A stretch of 64,000 nt of DNA from positions 29,242,776 through 29,306,775 of the forward strand of contig NC_087069.1 of the NCBI RefSeq assembly GCF_963678635.1, written 5' to 3'. The position numbers and the translations under genes are program-made. Under the pieces are notes generated by a model. It searched no databases, was not told the DNA's origin, and saw only the letters and a program-made list of their open reading frames with translations. The DNA comes from Symsagittifera roscoffensis (Eukaryota > Xenacoelomorpha > Acoela > Convolutidae). Positions 9,896-21,705 of the stretch are shown here, piece after piece (the stretch's first letter is position 1; each line of letters begins with the position of its first letter).

Positions 9896-11075
9896 TTTAG
9901 TTGAAGTTCTCGGAGCTTACTTATTGTTCTTTGATTGACAGTCTATGTATGAATTAACCAACCCATTTAGAGAAATCTGGCTCAATCTTTTTTTAACCCG
10001 ACGGTAAAATAAAAGTTCAAACAGGTTCGATATTAGTAATTCAAGTTTTTTCGAGCCATTAAATTTTAAATTATGGAAAACGTAATTTTGAGTTAGGTCA
10101 ATTCCGACTAAAAGTCCTGAAATTTCATCCTCACGAAGCAGTTTTTGATATTTTAAGTTACGCCGTTAGTAGCTTATTAAATTTTTGAATTTTCAGCTTT
10201 GTTATCGGAAAGTTACCTTTTGATTTGTAACCAGAGATGAGCAGTGAGTCTGGTCAGTGCACTAAAAAACCTAAGAATTTGTTTTTTTTTCTTAAAACAA
10301 TTCAAAGTTTTTTTTAGTCTCGGCACGTATCGAGTTGTTTTTGCGAAGTTTTATTTTGTAATTGATATTTATCAGAATTTTTTTGCAATTTCGTTGTATG
10401 GAAATTTGGTAGTAGGGAAAAAGTGCTTATTTTGCTATTTTCATATATATTCTTTTGGTCTATGAAATGATATGAAATAATACTCAGTTTGCATTAGTAT
10501 ATTTCGCGGCGGTTGCAACGTTTTTTGGTATCTTATTACAAAAAAAATAAGCGTAACTGACCATACTAGTTTTCAGTTTCAGTGCAGCAAAAAAACCTGT
10601 AGATTTTTGCTACAAACAAATAATTTTTTTTCAAGAAAGTGGAAAATCTTAAAGGCTTCTTTTATGTTGATTTTTTAAAGGGTGTCGTGTTTCATTCATC
10701 ATTAAAGCTGCACCGCAAAACTTCGCACCACTAGCCAACAGACATTGTTAGAAGCCCACAGACATTGACAGAAAATAAAGGATTTTCTGGAAACCTATTT
10801 CCAATTGTCCAGATTTTTTGAGAAGAGCCCAAATTAAATTAAAGTTTTGGGAGCTTACGTACTCGTCTATGAATGACATTGTAATCATAATTTAACCAAT
10901 TCAACGAAAACTGGCCCAATCTCTGTTGTAAATTGCTGGAAATGTTAAAATTCAAACCCACTTTTGATTTTAGTAACTCAAGCTTTTTTGGGCACATTAC
11001 AAGAAGTAATTGGAGAACGTAATTTTGATGGGTTTGTTTCGACCAAAATTCCTGAAAACATAAATTATTTGTTGC
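9896..11075. repeat. Old diverged direct duplication, offset about 945 bp
   Basis: Blocks near 9900-10130 (GGAGCTTAC..., TTTTCGAGCCATTA, GTAATTTTGA...CCTGAAA) recur in the same order at 10845-11065 (GGAGCTTACGTACTCG, TTTTTGGGCACATTA, GTAATTTTGATGGG...CCTGAAA). Identity is only moderate, with many indels. Shared boxes GTCAGTGCACTAAAAAACCT and CAGTGCAGCAAAAAAACCT lie between. No coding is seen. Confidence 0.55.
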
Positions 11076-12694
11076 TCTCGGCACTGAAATTACCTGGTCT
11101 CTGCACTGAAGATGTTCGAACACAAACTACTGTAAAGTTTCAGATCGAAACTGTAATTTTTGATTCTCACTTTTTTCTTAACTCGTTCAATTTAGTTTTA
11201 AAGCTGAGCCTCACGATTGGACTTCAATACCAAGTAATGCTACCCTAGACAGCCCCTCAAACGCTACCCTTTATAAAACCAGAAAATGAGCATAAAAAAC
11301 AGCCAAGAGTCGGTGTTGTCATAAGCATCCAAATAGATCAAAAACAATAGTCTCGAAGATTTAAATATAAAAATGATCATAACACCATTTTAAACTTAAG
11401 ATTTAATTTCAAAATTAAATTTGGAATAAAATTACAAATATAAATCAAATTGAAATAATTTTATCAAAAATTACTGCTTATTTCTTATGAATCTGAAATT
11501 TTTTTTTACATTTGGTCATTTTTTTAATGCTTTTTTACTATTTGCGTATTTTGTTTGCCGCTTTTGCCATATTTACAGATCAAAAATATTGTTTAAGTTT
11601 TTTTTTCAATTGATTCTAGATCAAATATTTGGTCGTGCGTAAACAAGTACGTCAAGCTATATTATCTCAATTTGTCCATACTATCAAAGCTCAAATCGGT
11701 AACTTTCAAAGAACAATTAGAAATGAATATATTTTTTGAAGCTTGAGGTCACGACATTAGTAATTTTCAAGTAAAATTAAATAATCTTGCCAAAAAAAGC
11801 TTACAATTGGACTTATGATTGGAAAGAAAAATTATGGCGCCAAAAAAGTCCGTTATTTCTTTGAAAGTCCCAATTTTGAAGTCTACATTGAGATAAAAGT
11901 TTTCGTTCACACAAAGACGCAATAATGAGAAAAACAAAATTTTTCTTAATTTTTTTTTATTTTCATGCGCAATGCAAAGTAACAACTGAGAAGTTTTGTA
12001 TCTGTTAACATGTTCAAAGGACCAATCGACTTGCTGATGTTTTATATTAGGCGAGATGGTTCCAGCGTAAAATACCACGAATTCTAATTTTCTATAAATA
12101 ACCTTTTCAACTCCATATCTGACAAAAGTAACACCAAGTTGAACAATGATTATTTTGAATTAAACTTCTGGGCAAAATAAAAACATTTTGAACAAACTAT
12201 ACTTTACATTCAACAAAATGACAAAAACTAAGAATAAATTGAACATTATCTTTATCCTTCTTTATCCTTCATTGTTTTCATTTGCCAAACATCTCGAAAT
12301 GAAACACATTGCAACACTGACTTCCGAGCTAGTTCACCTAACAATTCTTTTATTTTATCGAAGCGTAAGCGTTCTACCAGCTCGCATCTTATCACGAGGA
12401 GCTCTGCAAGTAGCAGCATTGTCGGATAAGAGTCTTCCAAAATCAGATGGCCAGCTCCACTATCGATATCATTGGGCATTTCAGTTTTTTCACTTTTTTG
12501 AGTTTTTTGAAATCTGTTCAAATCAATATACATTGGTTCAAACAGAATCAAATTTGTTCGCGGTTTTAGGCAACTTAGGCAATTTCTGGGCGGTTTTAGG
12601 CAACTTCGTAGTACTTTGATTACATCAAAAGTATCAACCTTCTTTAGGTGCATCAATAAGAAAACATAATTATTTGCTATTAATAAGTTTAAAA
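11076..12694. other. AT-rich spacer with a short duplicated GGCAACTT block
   Basis: A 31-bp block CGGTTTTAGGCAACTT... is repeated at about 12559-12606. Otherwise I see no gene or element. Open frames of 100-170 codons here carry no recognisable domain and arise from AT-rich sequence. Confidence 0.45.
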
Positions 12695-12790
12695 CATTAC
12701 GAGGCCAAACTGTGCACTGGATAGGCGCACAATTTTGGTCTGCATGTTCCTGGATTCCAGAGACAAGCATTTAAACATGTTCCAAAATGC
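12695..12790. repeat. Dispersed repeat, second copy at 58998-59095
   Basis: ATTACGAGGCCAAA-TGTGCACT, ATAGGC-CACAA, CATGT, TGGA-T and AAACATGTT appear in the same order at 58998-59095 in the same orientation, about 75 percent alike over some 95 bp. The copies are 46 kb apart. Function unknown. Confidence 0.7.
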
Positions 12791-12795
12791 AAGTG

Positions 12796-13015
12796 GGTTC
12801 CACTTAAAAGATTTACGTGGATTCCGCGTACATATGCTTGTAACGTAAATTGTGTCGGCAGATTTGATTTGCTGCGGATTCCGCAACAAGCAAAGATAGC
12901 TAGTTGTTCTCGATTCCGCAACTGTAAGTGGATTTCGCAAAATGTAAATGGAATCCGCAAATCTAAGTGGAATCCGCAAAAATTTTAAGCGGGATCCGCA
13001 AACTGTAAAGGAATT
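12796..13015. repeat. Degenerate tandem repeat with GTGGATTCCGCAA core
   Basis: The core (A/G)TGGA(A/T)TCCGCAA recurs about every 20-30 bp at least eight times, with the cleanest spacing (about 22 bp) between 12930 and 13010. It begins immediately after the dispersed repeat. Antisense frames reading RNPL repeatedly across it are artefacts. Confidence 0.75.
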
Positions 13016-13409
13016 CAAAAATTTGTTTATTACTGAACTTGAATATGCACTTGCGGAATTTAAAAGCAAGGATTTAACGATTGTCAGCGGAATCCACGAA
13101 CAAAGCTCAAAACATTGGTCAACTAAATCGACGGATGTCACACTTAGATATTTGCGAGCAGTTTTTGGGATCATAGTTTTGGAAACACAACACCAAATAA
13201 ATTCATTACTGTTAATTCTGTAATTGGGTTTATTCATTATTGGATTGACATATCGCCGAATTAGGTCAGTATTTGAGATTCAGTAATTGAGATTAAGTAT
13301 TTGGGAGCGTGAAGTCCATTCATTTTGTTCACTAGCAGTAAATGATATTTTTAATTAATTCGAGTAAATAAGTTTTAGCGCAAGTAGCGCAAGCTCACTC
13401 AACGATATA
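13016..13409. other. AT-rich spacer
   Basis: A few isolated copies of the GGAATCC(A/G)C core persist to about 13100. Short repeats of TTGAGATT appear near 13276-13300. Nothing else is recognised. Confidence 0.45.
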
Positions 13410-14194
13410 CAACCGACAGAGGAAATCCCTAGTCGAGCGACAGAACCAATCAAGCTTAACTCAATGTTAAAGCTGTTCTGTTCCCGGTATATGACAGATT
13501 GCGACAGATATCTAGCAGAAGCAATGGGCTCCTGTAACAGCACGCAAATTTCTACTACGGGCATTAGTCCACATATGATGCTGACGAGAAATGAGAAAAC
13601 ATTCTTCTATCCTGAATATGAAGGCAAGGAAACGTTGCCAAATGTCTACGTGAGAGATGTGATATGACTCCAACAGGAGCTTAATTACTTATACAGGCTT
13701 ACAGTTTTAATCTTCCAGAACGTTATCCCAATGAAAGGCACAAAGAAATTTCTGAAGCAATAGAGATGTCCTTCTAAGATAACAGAGGTAAGCCAAGAGG
13801 GTCATTTTTACAGGCTCAATACGGGTTGTTTCGCACACTTCGAAAACATCAAACTTCATAACCCAACGTCAGAAATTTGGTGCGCTCCAGAGGACATGGA
13901 GAAGGATGATTATTCAATGATGGACCCTGCTTCTGAATATAATGAAAACGACACTAAAAAGAATGACGGGATTGAGATTGTTGAAAAGGGGACCAAATTG
14001 CCACCGGATCTATTCACCAATGAGGTGCTCGAGGCGGCTGACGAATCCTTACCAACGCGGAATAAGACTGTAAAAATCTAGAACAAGATGAGATCCCTAA
14101 GAAAGTTGAACCGGATCTACTTTTTGCGAGGCAGATGCGACATAGTAGCACCTGAAGGTTAATAGTATATGTCGGGGCAAAATCGGGCGGGGGA
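13410..14194 (+). pseudogene. Ty3/Gypsy integrase C-terminal remnant
   Basis: From about 13440, with shifts, the plus strand reads LFCSRYMTDCDRYLAEA, then STQISTTGISPHMMLTRNEK and PEYEGKETLPNVYVRDVI. This is the end of a Gypsy integrase core, where the catalytic Glu region is followed by the STG(Y/I)SPxxMLxGxE block. The frame is broken after about 13667. An acidic C-terminal stretch (NDTKKNDGIEIVEKGTKLPP, 13896-14081) probably comes from the same polyprotein. A purine-rich CGGGCGGGGGA (14184-14194) followed by TGATG looks like a polypurine tract with the LTR start at 14195. Everything upstream of the integrase is missing. Confidence 0.65.
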
Positions 14195-14689
14195 TGATGA
14201 ACCCCATGTATTAACATTGGCAATAGAGTACCCGGTCATCACCCTATGTATTAACTTAGGGAATAGATTTCTCAATGTATTGAGATAGGAAATCGAGTTG
14301 GTAAGGGTTCATGTTTTGAGTGATGGTGAGGGAATGGTAAGTACAACGTTTTTTTTTTAATTTTGTGAGGAAATTTCTAATTTTTTGCAAAATTTTCGGC
14401 GCGCGTTACCTAATAGGTAAATGTTGTTAATGTATTACGTTGGAATAAATTTTCCAATGTTACAAAATTGCATATAGGTTTCGGAGTTTCAGATGGTAGG
14501 ATGGTGAGTTTCGAGAAAAAAATTAGGCGCTCGATTTTTCCAATGTTCCAGATTCTTAATGTTTTTTTTTGATCGGAAACCAATATAATGTTAACCCAAA
14601 TTTAGCGTTTAAAAACACTTGAAAAAAGGTTAACTACAGAGAAAATGTATCAACTCACAGCATTGTATACAACTTAACTACATAATCTC
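14195..14689 (+). mobile_element. Possible truncated 3' LTR of the Gypsy remnant
   Basis: A TG start directly after the purine tract, plus a non-coding AT-rich body, fits a 3' LTR. Short internal repeats (CATGTATTAAC-TTGG and CTATGTATTAACTTAGGG) are visible at 14207-14255. No second LTR copy exists in the window and the CA end is not clear, so the right boundary is a guess up to the start of PolB-like sequence. Confidence 0.35.
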
Positions 14690-17118
14690 TTACAAGTTTA
14701 GAGTTTTAGTATGTTTTCCATCACAATCAACTTCCCGTTTAGTGTAAAAACAGCTGAGACTTGTTTTAGTTGGTTCATAAGTTGCGACTGCATGGTTAAT
14801 TGTTTTAAATCCTCTATTCGTTGACTTCAATTTCACTGCCTCATCCGGTACTTGTCGATACTTAGCCATCGGGCCATCTCAAGAATCTTCTAATGCGCGT
14901 TTGTTCAGTGCTTTACTGCTAAACTTATACTTTTGACTTTTACTATCATAAAAGCAATAGGTTATACTACACAGGCATAACATTTTAGTGCATCTGAACT
15001 TCTAATTGAACAATCTTTTTTCTCTCTTGTCATGTTTTTTATGTTTAGAGCAACAAGTATGGCTAGAAAAAGTTGTTTTCGCGTCTGCTATGAAATCGTC
15101 TCGACAGTCCTTGCTTCGCTTTTCAGTCCATTCTGCTCGTTTGCCTCGTTTTCTGGGAAGGATTCGCTCATCTAAATCTTCTTCTGCCAAAGCCGAATAG
15201 AAGTAATCTGTATCCATTTCGAGTTCTTCGAACTTAATGACATCGCAAAGTTTACCGAAAAATTTTTAATACAGCTCCAACATTCTCAACTCGGCATACT
15301 GTAAAATAAAGAATCCTACTATTATTGGTTCACGATTCTCTAGAGTAAATTTAACAAACTCCACTTCATACAAATCTTTAGCTACGATATTGAGCCTCTT
15401 GACGGAATGGTTATTGATAGCCTTATGAGTTTTTTTGTCTCCAAGATATTTTGTCATTGTATGTTTTGATCTGTTCATAATTTGATAGTCGTAGGAACTA
15501 TTTTCTAGAAGTTTAATTGTTTCGGCTACTTCCCCAGATAATGGATTTTTATCACCCGCTCGCCCAGCATCAACAACAGACTGAACAAAACTGTTGAATA
15601 CTTTACGTGGTGTGTATTGTACCATTCGATGAATTTTTTTACACTGTAATCCAGGATCTAATTAAAAATTGAAAAGTGGTGAGCTAAGTGTTCCGTTGGT
15701 CAATTTGAAGCTCGATATCAACATTCGTTGTTGTTTTTTGACAAAACATTTTCTTCCGCATATGTGTTCATATATTCCCCAATATCGGTTTTGGTAACAT
15801 CAATATTTTTGAAAATAAGTTGGAGATTGGAAAATTTGCTTCAAGCTGAACTGGAACGCTCAGATCGCATTGGTCGTAGCAGAACATTGTTTCATTTCTA
15901 ATGTTTTGCAGTAGTGAATTGGCAGAAAGAGGTTTTTTGAAAAGAAAGTGAGTTCTAACATGATTTTTTACGTCTATATTGTTTTCAAATTGATCCCACC
16001 AACTAAACTCCCACATTTCTTCTATAGAGTATCCTTTTCTCGAATGTAATATTTTTGAAGCTCATCTTTTTCTCAATTCGTGGTTCCTCTATGATCTCAT
16101 AAACAGATAGGATGGGTCTAGCTTCTTGACATGGGCGAAACAAATAAATAACAACCCATTGCTTCAAAAACAGTCTTACAATGGTTCCAATAACTATCAA
16201 CACTGAAGCAATGTTTTTTTTCTGTGTTCCTACAGTGTAGTAACTCTCAATTTTGCATTCAGTTCTCATTGCTTGAACGTATGGCACGACCATATTTTCA
16301 AACGTTCGAACCCGATTTTGCGTTGCACTGAACTTTTGTTTTTCTTCATTGTAGTCCCATCTCTTATACAAGCTTGTGGGCATACCCTGACACATAGAGT
16401 TGACAGTCAAGGATAGAGTTGACAAGCATCAATACCAACGATTGACTTACGCCAGTTGTTTGACTTTCGAATAAACGTTTCGCTTGCTACTGCTTTCCTG
16501 GTGAAAACAATTGAGGGACCACTGGTCATGTCTTCCCGTATCTTTCCAAAACAGTCACTATCACTCGAAAAGAATGGGTAAAACCTATAGTCGGTTGACT
16601 TGTGTAGACAATATTTGCTAAATTTGGTAGTTGCAGCCGAATTTTAACATGTCTATCCCTTTGTCATGATAAAATTAAATCATTTTCTGCATAGCATCAA
16701 GGGTAGGAATAACGTCCTTGTTGTTATACCACTGTAGAAAATCGCGAATTGTTGTCTTTTTTTCCTGTTCCCAGATAGAATTCAGGTAGTTGTAGTTTTC
16801 CAATCTCGTAGGTGTTTTGGTTTTAAGCCCGTGTTTTTTCAAGGCTTTCTCTTCAGTTAATCGAGTATTGTGAAACTTCTGAAAATAGTCATACTCTTTA
16901 TCAAGAGGGTTGCTATTCTTCAGTTTGCTGTAGAAGTCATCAGACGAGGATAGCTGTTGTTCATGAAGCTTGTTGGAAGTATCAAACCACCCGTATGGAA
17001 AGTATCCTTTCATCTCACTGTAGGATATTCTTTTCTTCCTCCCATGAAAGTCAATGCAACATCCCAATCGTTTTGGTGTACAAAACATCTTCTTGGAATC
17101 AGTTGAAGCCAGGGTCAC
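14690..17118 (-). pseudogene. polB: Polinton family-B DNA polymerase (broken)
   Basis: Five main minus-strand open segments at 17118-16675, 16425-16003, 16016-15768, 15625-15266 and 15217-15002 continue one another through frameshifts, with traces down to about 14690. Landmarks seen: a TPR2-like stretch FLQWYNNKDVIPTLDAMQKM near 16750, KTHKAINNHSVKRLN near 15420, VGFFILQYAELRMLELY near 15290, and MDTDYFYSALAEEDLDE (15217) carrying the DTD metal-binding motif C, with D-Y where D-S is usual. A Cys/His-rich TCCSKHKKHDKRE follows. The enzyme would replicate the element by protein priming. The N-terminal exonuclease half is absent, cut off where the ATPase duplication begins at about 17019. Confidence 0.85.
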
Positions 17119-17725
17119 AAAAAAATATACTGAACTTGAAAAATTTAGAAGCTACAGAAACAGAATTTTTTGCAAAATTTTGTGAAAAATCTAAGATTCT
17201 GTCAGAGTTTTTGGAAACAATGATTTTTAATTTGGCGAACTACGCTTGTCCTAAAGTTCAATTTTTGATATTCAAAGATGAAAAATATGATTGAGGCGTG
17301 GCAACTACCCATTTCGTCTTGCAAAAACTCTTCGCTGTGCAGAAAAAAAGTTTTGCATACGGAACATGGACTCGATGTTTTTTAACAAACTGTTTATCAT
17401 AATAATCTTAGTGTACTACCTTATTCAAACTTTAATTAATTTTCATTGTCAATTTTTTTTCTAGAGTTTAGATGATCGATCAGTGTGAAAAGTCTGTAAG
17501 TTTAAGAAATTCATTTTTTGATGAGGAAAATCCTAAGCGAAAAATATGGAAACTGTTTGCATGTACATGTAATAGATCTCGTTTAGTTTTTTGTGCAATG
17601 GTTCGAATTTTGTTATCCACAACTTGTGAGGAAACGACAGATTGGATAGCTACCTTATCAAGTACAGTCGGTTATATTCGACCTTCTTCTAAGCTATGAA
17701 TAAAATATTATCTTCTTAAGAACGA

Positions 17726-18000
17726 ATGTTTATTTCCCTAGTTGGACTGAGTGGATCCGGAAATTCTCATCTTGTTTTTAATTGGTTAAAAATTGGTATT
17801 TCTTCATGATTTTGTAGGATCAGTGAAATCTACTACAAAAAAAGACCTGGGTATTGTTTTTTCGCTCCTAGCCTCCACCTTTCATGCTTTCTTGGTCACG
17901 TGACTGGAATAATTTTCTGTTTATTTGTTAAATATTTGCTTCATCAGTATATGCATTGTTCGACTTTTAATCATTTTAACTAAAAATCTGGGGGAAAAAA
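17726..18000 (+). pseudogene. Polinton packaging ATPase N-terminal fragment, copy 1
   Basis: Plus-strand frame from ATG at 17726 gives SLVGLSGSGNSHLVFNWLKIG. This is a Walker A P-loop of the FtsK/HerA-type packaging ATPases, but its invariant Lys is replaced by Asn (GSGNS). A TGA soon follows (TTCATGATTTT), where the duplicate at 18995 has AGA. Only the N-terminal tip of the ATPase is present; Walker B and the rest are missing. In the family this motor drives DNA into the capsid. Confidence 0.65.
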
Positions 18001-18780
18001 ACTAACAGAGAGTGTGTGGTTGTTTTGGATATTGAATGTATTGAAAACAATATTGTGTAGAAGTTTATAAACATGGACAAACTGTAGGATATTCCTTTCT
18101 TCCTCCCAAGAAATTCAATGCAATATCCCAAATTTCATGGAATCAGTTGAAGCAAGGATTACAAAAGATAAACTGAACTTGAAAAATTTAGAAGCCACAG
18201 AAATAGAGTTTTTGCAAAATGTTATGCAAAAAGTAAGATTATTTCAGAATTTTTGGAAACAAAGATTAATTATTTGGATGACTACGCTTGCCCTAAAATT
18301 CAATTTTTGATATTCAAAGATGAAGAATATGATTGGAGGTATAGCCACTACCCATTTAGTCTTGCAAAAACTCTTCACTGTGCACAAAGAAAAAAATTTG
18401 CATACGGAAGATGGACTCGATGTTTTTTTAACAAATTGTAAATCATAATAACTTAATTTACTACCATTTTAAAACTTTAATCAAATTTCATTGTCAACTT
18501 TTTTTTCTAGAGTTAAGATGGTCGATCAATATGACAAGCCTGTAAATTCAGGAAACTCTCTTTTCGATGAAAAAAATCATAAACCATAATTGTGGAAATA
18601 GTTGGGAAATAGATGTAGTAGATCTCTTTAGATTTTTATGCAATGGTTCGAAATAAATTATCCACAACATGTGAAGAAACGACAGTTTGAGTAGCTATTT
18701 TATCACGTACAATCGGTTATATTCTACCTTCTCCAAAGCTATGAATAAATTAATATCTTCCAAAGAATGAAACTTTATTT

Positions 18781-18858
18781 CCCTAGTTGGACCATGTGGG
18801 TCTGAAAAATCTCATCTTGTTTTTCAATGGTTGAAAATTGATACTTTTGAACCAGCAT
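18781..18858 (+). pseudogene. Packaging ATPase P-loop fragment, copy 2
   Basis: Reads LVGPCGSEKSHLVFQWLKID up to the duplication breakpoint. The P-loop keeps Lys-Ser but the preceding Gly is Glu (GSEKS). This differs from copies 1 and 3, which lost the Lys instead. The piece is cut off at 18858, where the next tandem unit begins. Confidence 0.65.
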
Positions 18859-18994
18859 TTTGTGCAATGGTTCGAATTTTGTTATTCACAACTTGTGAAG
18901 AAACGACAGATTGGATAGCTACCTTATCAAGTACAGTCGGTTATATTCGACCTTCTTCTAAGCTATGAAAAAAATATTATCTTCTTAAGAACGA

Positions 18995-19252
18995 ATGTTT
19001 ATTTCCCTAGTTGGACTGAGTGGATCCGGAAATTCTCATCTTGTTTTTAATTGGTTAAAAATTGGTATTTCTTCAAGATTTTGCAGGATCAGTGAAATCT
19101 ACTACAAAAAAAGACCTGGGTATTGTTTTTTCGCCCCTAGCCTCCACGTCTCATGCTTTCTTGGTCACGTGACTGGAATAATTTTCTGTTTATTTGTTAA
19201 ATATTTGCTTCATCAGTATATGCATTGTTCGACTTTTAATCATTTTAACTAA
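18995..19252 (+). pseudogene. Packaging ATPase N-terminal fragment, copy 3
   Basis: This is the duplicate of copy 1 and is open for 85 codons. It has the same Lys-to-Asn P-loop (GLSGSGNSHL) and then continues into sequence unlike an ATPase (KIGISSRFCRISEIYYKKRP). It is an accidental open frame built on a mutated P-loop, not a working motor. Confidence 0.6.
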
Positions 19253-20048
19253 AAATCTGGGGGAAAAAGTTAACAGAGAGTGTGTGGCTGTTTTGGATAT
19301 TGAATGTATTGAAAACAATTTTGTGTAGAAGTTTATAAACATGGACAAACTGTAGGATATTCCTTTCTTCCTCCCAAGAAATTCAATGCAATATCCCAAA
19401 TTTCATGGGATCAGTTGAAGCAAGGATTACAAAAGATAAACTGAACTTGAAAAATTTAGAAGCCACAGAAATAGAGTTTTTGCAAAATGTTATGCAAAAA
19501 GTAAGATTATTTCAGAATTTTTGGAAACAAAGATTAATTATTTGGATGACTACGCTTGCCCTAAAATTCAATTTTTGATATTCAAAGATGAAGAATATGA
19601 TTGGAGGTATAGCCACTACCCATTTAGTCTTGCAAAAACTCTTCACTGTGCACAAAGAAAAACATTTGCATACGGAAGATGAACTCGATGTTTTTTTAAC
19701 AAATTGTAAATCATAATAACTTAATTTACTACCATTTTAAAACTTTAATCAAATTTCATTGTCAACTTTGTTTTCTAGAGTTAAGATGGTCGATCAATAT
19801 GACAAGCCTGTAAATTCAGGAAACTCTCTTTTCGACGAAAAAAATCATAAACCATAATTGTGGAAATAGTTGGGAAATAGATGTAGTAGATCTCTTTAGA
19901 TTTTTATGCAATGGTTCGAAAGAAATTATCCACAACATGTGAAGAAACGACAGTTTGAGTAGCTATTTTATCACGTACAATCGGTTATATTCTACCTTCT
20001 CCAAAGCTATGAATAAATTATTATCTTCCAAAGAATGAAACTTTATTT

Positions 20049-20290
20049 CCCTAGTTGGACCATGTGGGTCTGAAAAATCTCATCTTGTTTTTCAATGGTT
20101 GAAAATTGATACTTTTGAACCAGCATTCGACAAACATTTTTACTTTTTTCGACATTATCAACCTCTTTATAAATAAACGCAAAAAAACCTTAAATTTATT
20201 TCGAGGTCTTCGGAAATACGACGTAGTAAAATACCAAAGGCAAATTTTAGAGTTAACACAAAAAAGAACTCCTCTACACAAAAGATGAAC
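20049..20290 (+). pseudogene. Packaging ATPase fragment, copy 4, extending furthest
   Basis: Reads LVGPCGSEKSHLVFQWLKID, then FEPAFDKHFYFFRHYQPLYK before a stop. The tail past the duplication breakpoint shows this is the copy joined to the original downstream ATPase sequence. The Gly-to-Glu change in the P-loop is shared with copy 2, so it preceded the 1269-bp duplication. Walker B is not found downstream. Confidence 0.65.
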
Positions 20291-20739
20291 TGTTTTAAGT
20301 TCAACTAAACGGTTACAATTGATCTCTTTAATCACTCGTTTTGTTATTAAGCGATTGACATAGTATGGAACAGTTTGTTTTGTATTTGTACACAGTCTGT
20401 CAATCACAAAGTGCTCTTCTGAGAAAACAAAAATTGGAACAAAAAAAAGAGGAAATGGTGCCAAAAATTTTTGATTCTGTTTACAGTGCTGTAAATGCGA
20501 TGTTGAAAACGAGCAACAATCAGCTCCTTAGTGATTTGATTTTGAATTCTCCTAGAATTAAACTCAGACAGTCAAACAATGTCATTTTAGATAGTCGAGA
20601 CTCAGACAATCAAACAATGTCATTTTAGATAGTCAAATTCTATTGTAGACTTTGTGTGCACACTAAATCGAAAAAAAACACCGATTTTCTAATTTTTTTG
20701 CACCTAAATTGGTTTTTAACAAGAACGCCAAAGTAAAAG
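20291..20739 (+). other. Unassigned Polinton interior
   Basis: An open frame of 87 codons at 20365-20628 (MEQFVLYLYTVCQSQSALLR, later KKEEMVPKIFDSVYSAVNAM) has a helical, charged look but no recognised family. A near repeat of CAGACAGTCAAACAATGTCATTTTAGATAGTC doubles near its 3' end (20566-20630). It may be a small accessory gene or a leftover of the ATPase gene. Confidence 0.35.
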
Positions 20740-21705
20740 ACAGAGGAACTTGGATCCCTTTCAAAATCTGAAAAGGAAAGATTAAACGTATTGTATTCTA
20801 GGGGAAGAGCTGCGTTTAATTCTATTCAAAACTTGAGTAAGAGGGGTACTTTATCAACAAAAGAAGTAGAACGATTCGTACGAACCAAGACAGCGTATAA
20901 AAAAAATCAGGCAATTCCGAAGACTCCGAGCTTTTTCTAAGTATATTTATGAAATCTGGTGTATGGACTTGGCTTTTATAGACTAGTTAGCTAGTCAAAA
21001 AAATTCAGTCAAGTTTTTATTAGTTGCTGTAGACATTTCTAGATTTGTCAGAGCCGAAACAACGAAAAAAAAGTATGCCAAAGACACTTTACAAGCTTCC
21101 AGAAAAATGATTTCTCAAAAAAAACACTCCTGAAAAACTTTGGGTTGATATAGGAACAGAATATGAGGGAACTTTTGAAAAATTTTGCGAGGAGAAAGAC
21201 ACTGAAATTTACTCAACAATGAGTGAAACAAAAGCGGCATTTGCAGAGAGAGCAATTCAGTTTTTAAAACATATAATTTGTCGTTACATTGAAGATCATG
21301 GTGAAAAACTTGTTCCCAAAGTGCAGCAGTTTGATTCTACACTTATCTGTTGTAAAAATCGATCTATTGGAAAATCTCCGAGAGATGTGAAAAAAAAACA
21401 TTTTTTTAAATCATTTTTGTAAAACAAATCGTTCATGAAATATAACACACCGAAACTCAAAATTGGAGATAGAGTGAGATTTTCGAAAAAAGATACACCG
21501 TTCCGAAAAGGATACAAGCCACAGTTTACAGATGAAACGTTTGAAATTTCGACATTATCTACAAAAAAATCTCCAACATATATAATCAAAAATCTCGAAA
21601 AAAAATTCTGGGAAAATTTTATGAAAAAGAGCAGAAAAAAGTTCAGGTTAAAGGTAAGTCATTTTTTTAAATTAAATTTCAATCGGTCATGGATTCTTTA
21701 ACTTT
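20740..21705 (+). pseudogene. int: Polinton retroviral-type integrase (broken)
   Basis: Across several stops the plus strand reads a first-Asp region that has decayed (KSGVWTWLL near 20950), a second block LWVDIGTEYEGTFEKFCEEK near 21140-21200 and a third block ETKAAFAERAIQFLKHII near 21225-21275 with the catalytic Glu. This is the DDE core of a c-integrase. A chromodomain-like tail follows after another stop (LKIGDRVRFSKKDTPFRKGY, 21450-21515, then FTDETFEIS). The enzyme would insert element DNA into the host chromosome. Multiple nonsense changes make it inactive. Confidence 0.8.

Larger units (their letters stand above)
17019..20127. repeat. Two-step duplication between PolB and the ATPase
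   Basis: An older duplication (offset about 1045-1060 bp, roughly 85 percent alike) copied 17019-17800 to 18084-18858. A younger, nearly identical tandem duplication with period 1269 bp then copied 17590-18858 to 18859-20127. The units begin at or near TGTGCAATGG (17592, 18861) and end GAACCAGCATT (18848-18858, 20117-20127). The first part of each older unit contains the PolB N-terminal fragment read on the minus strand (GRKKxISYS) and the start of the ATPase on the plus strand. The original arrangement was therefore divergent PolB and ATPase genes. Confidence 0.85.

Noticed and set aside
12252-13237. Minus-strand frames of 172 and 182 codons
   Set aside because: They cross the dispersed block and GGATTCCGC tandem units, which yield repeated RNPL; no family or splice evidence.
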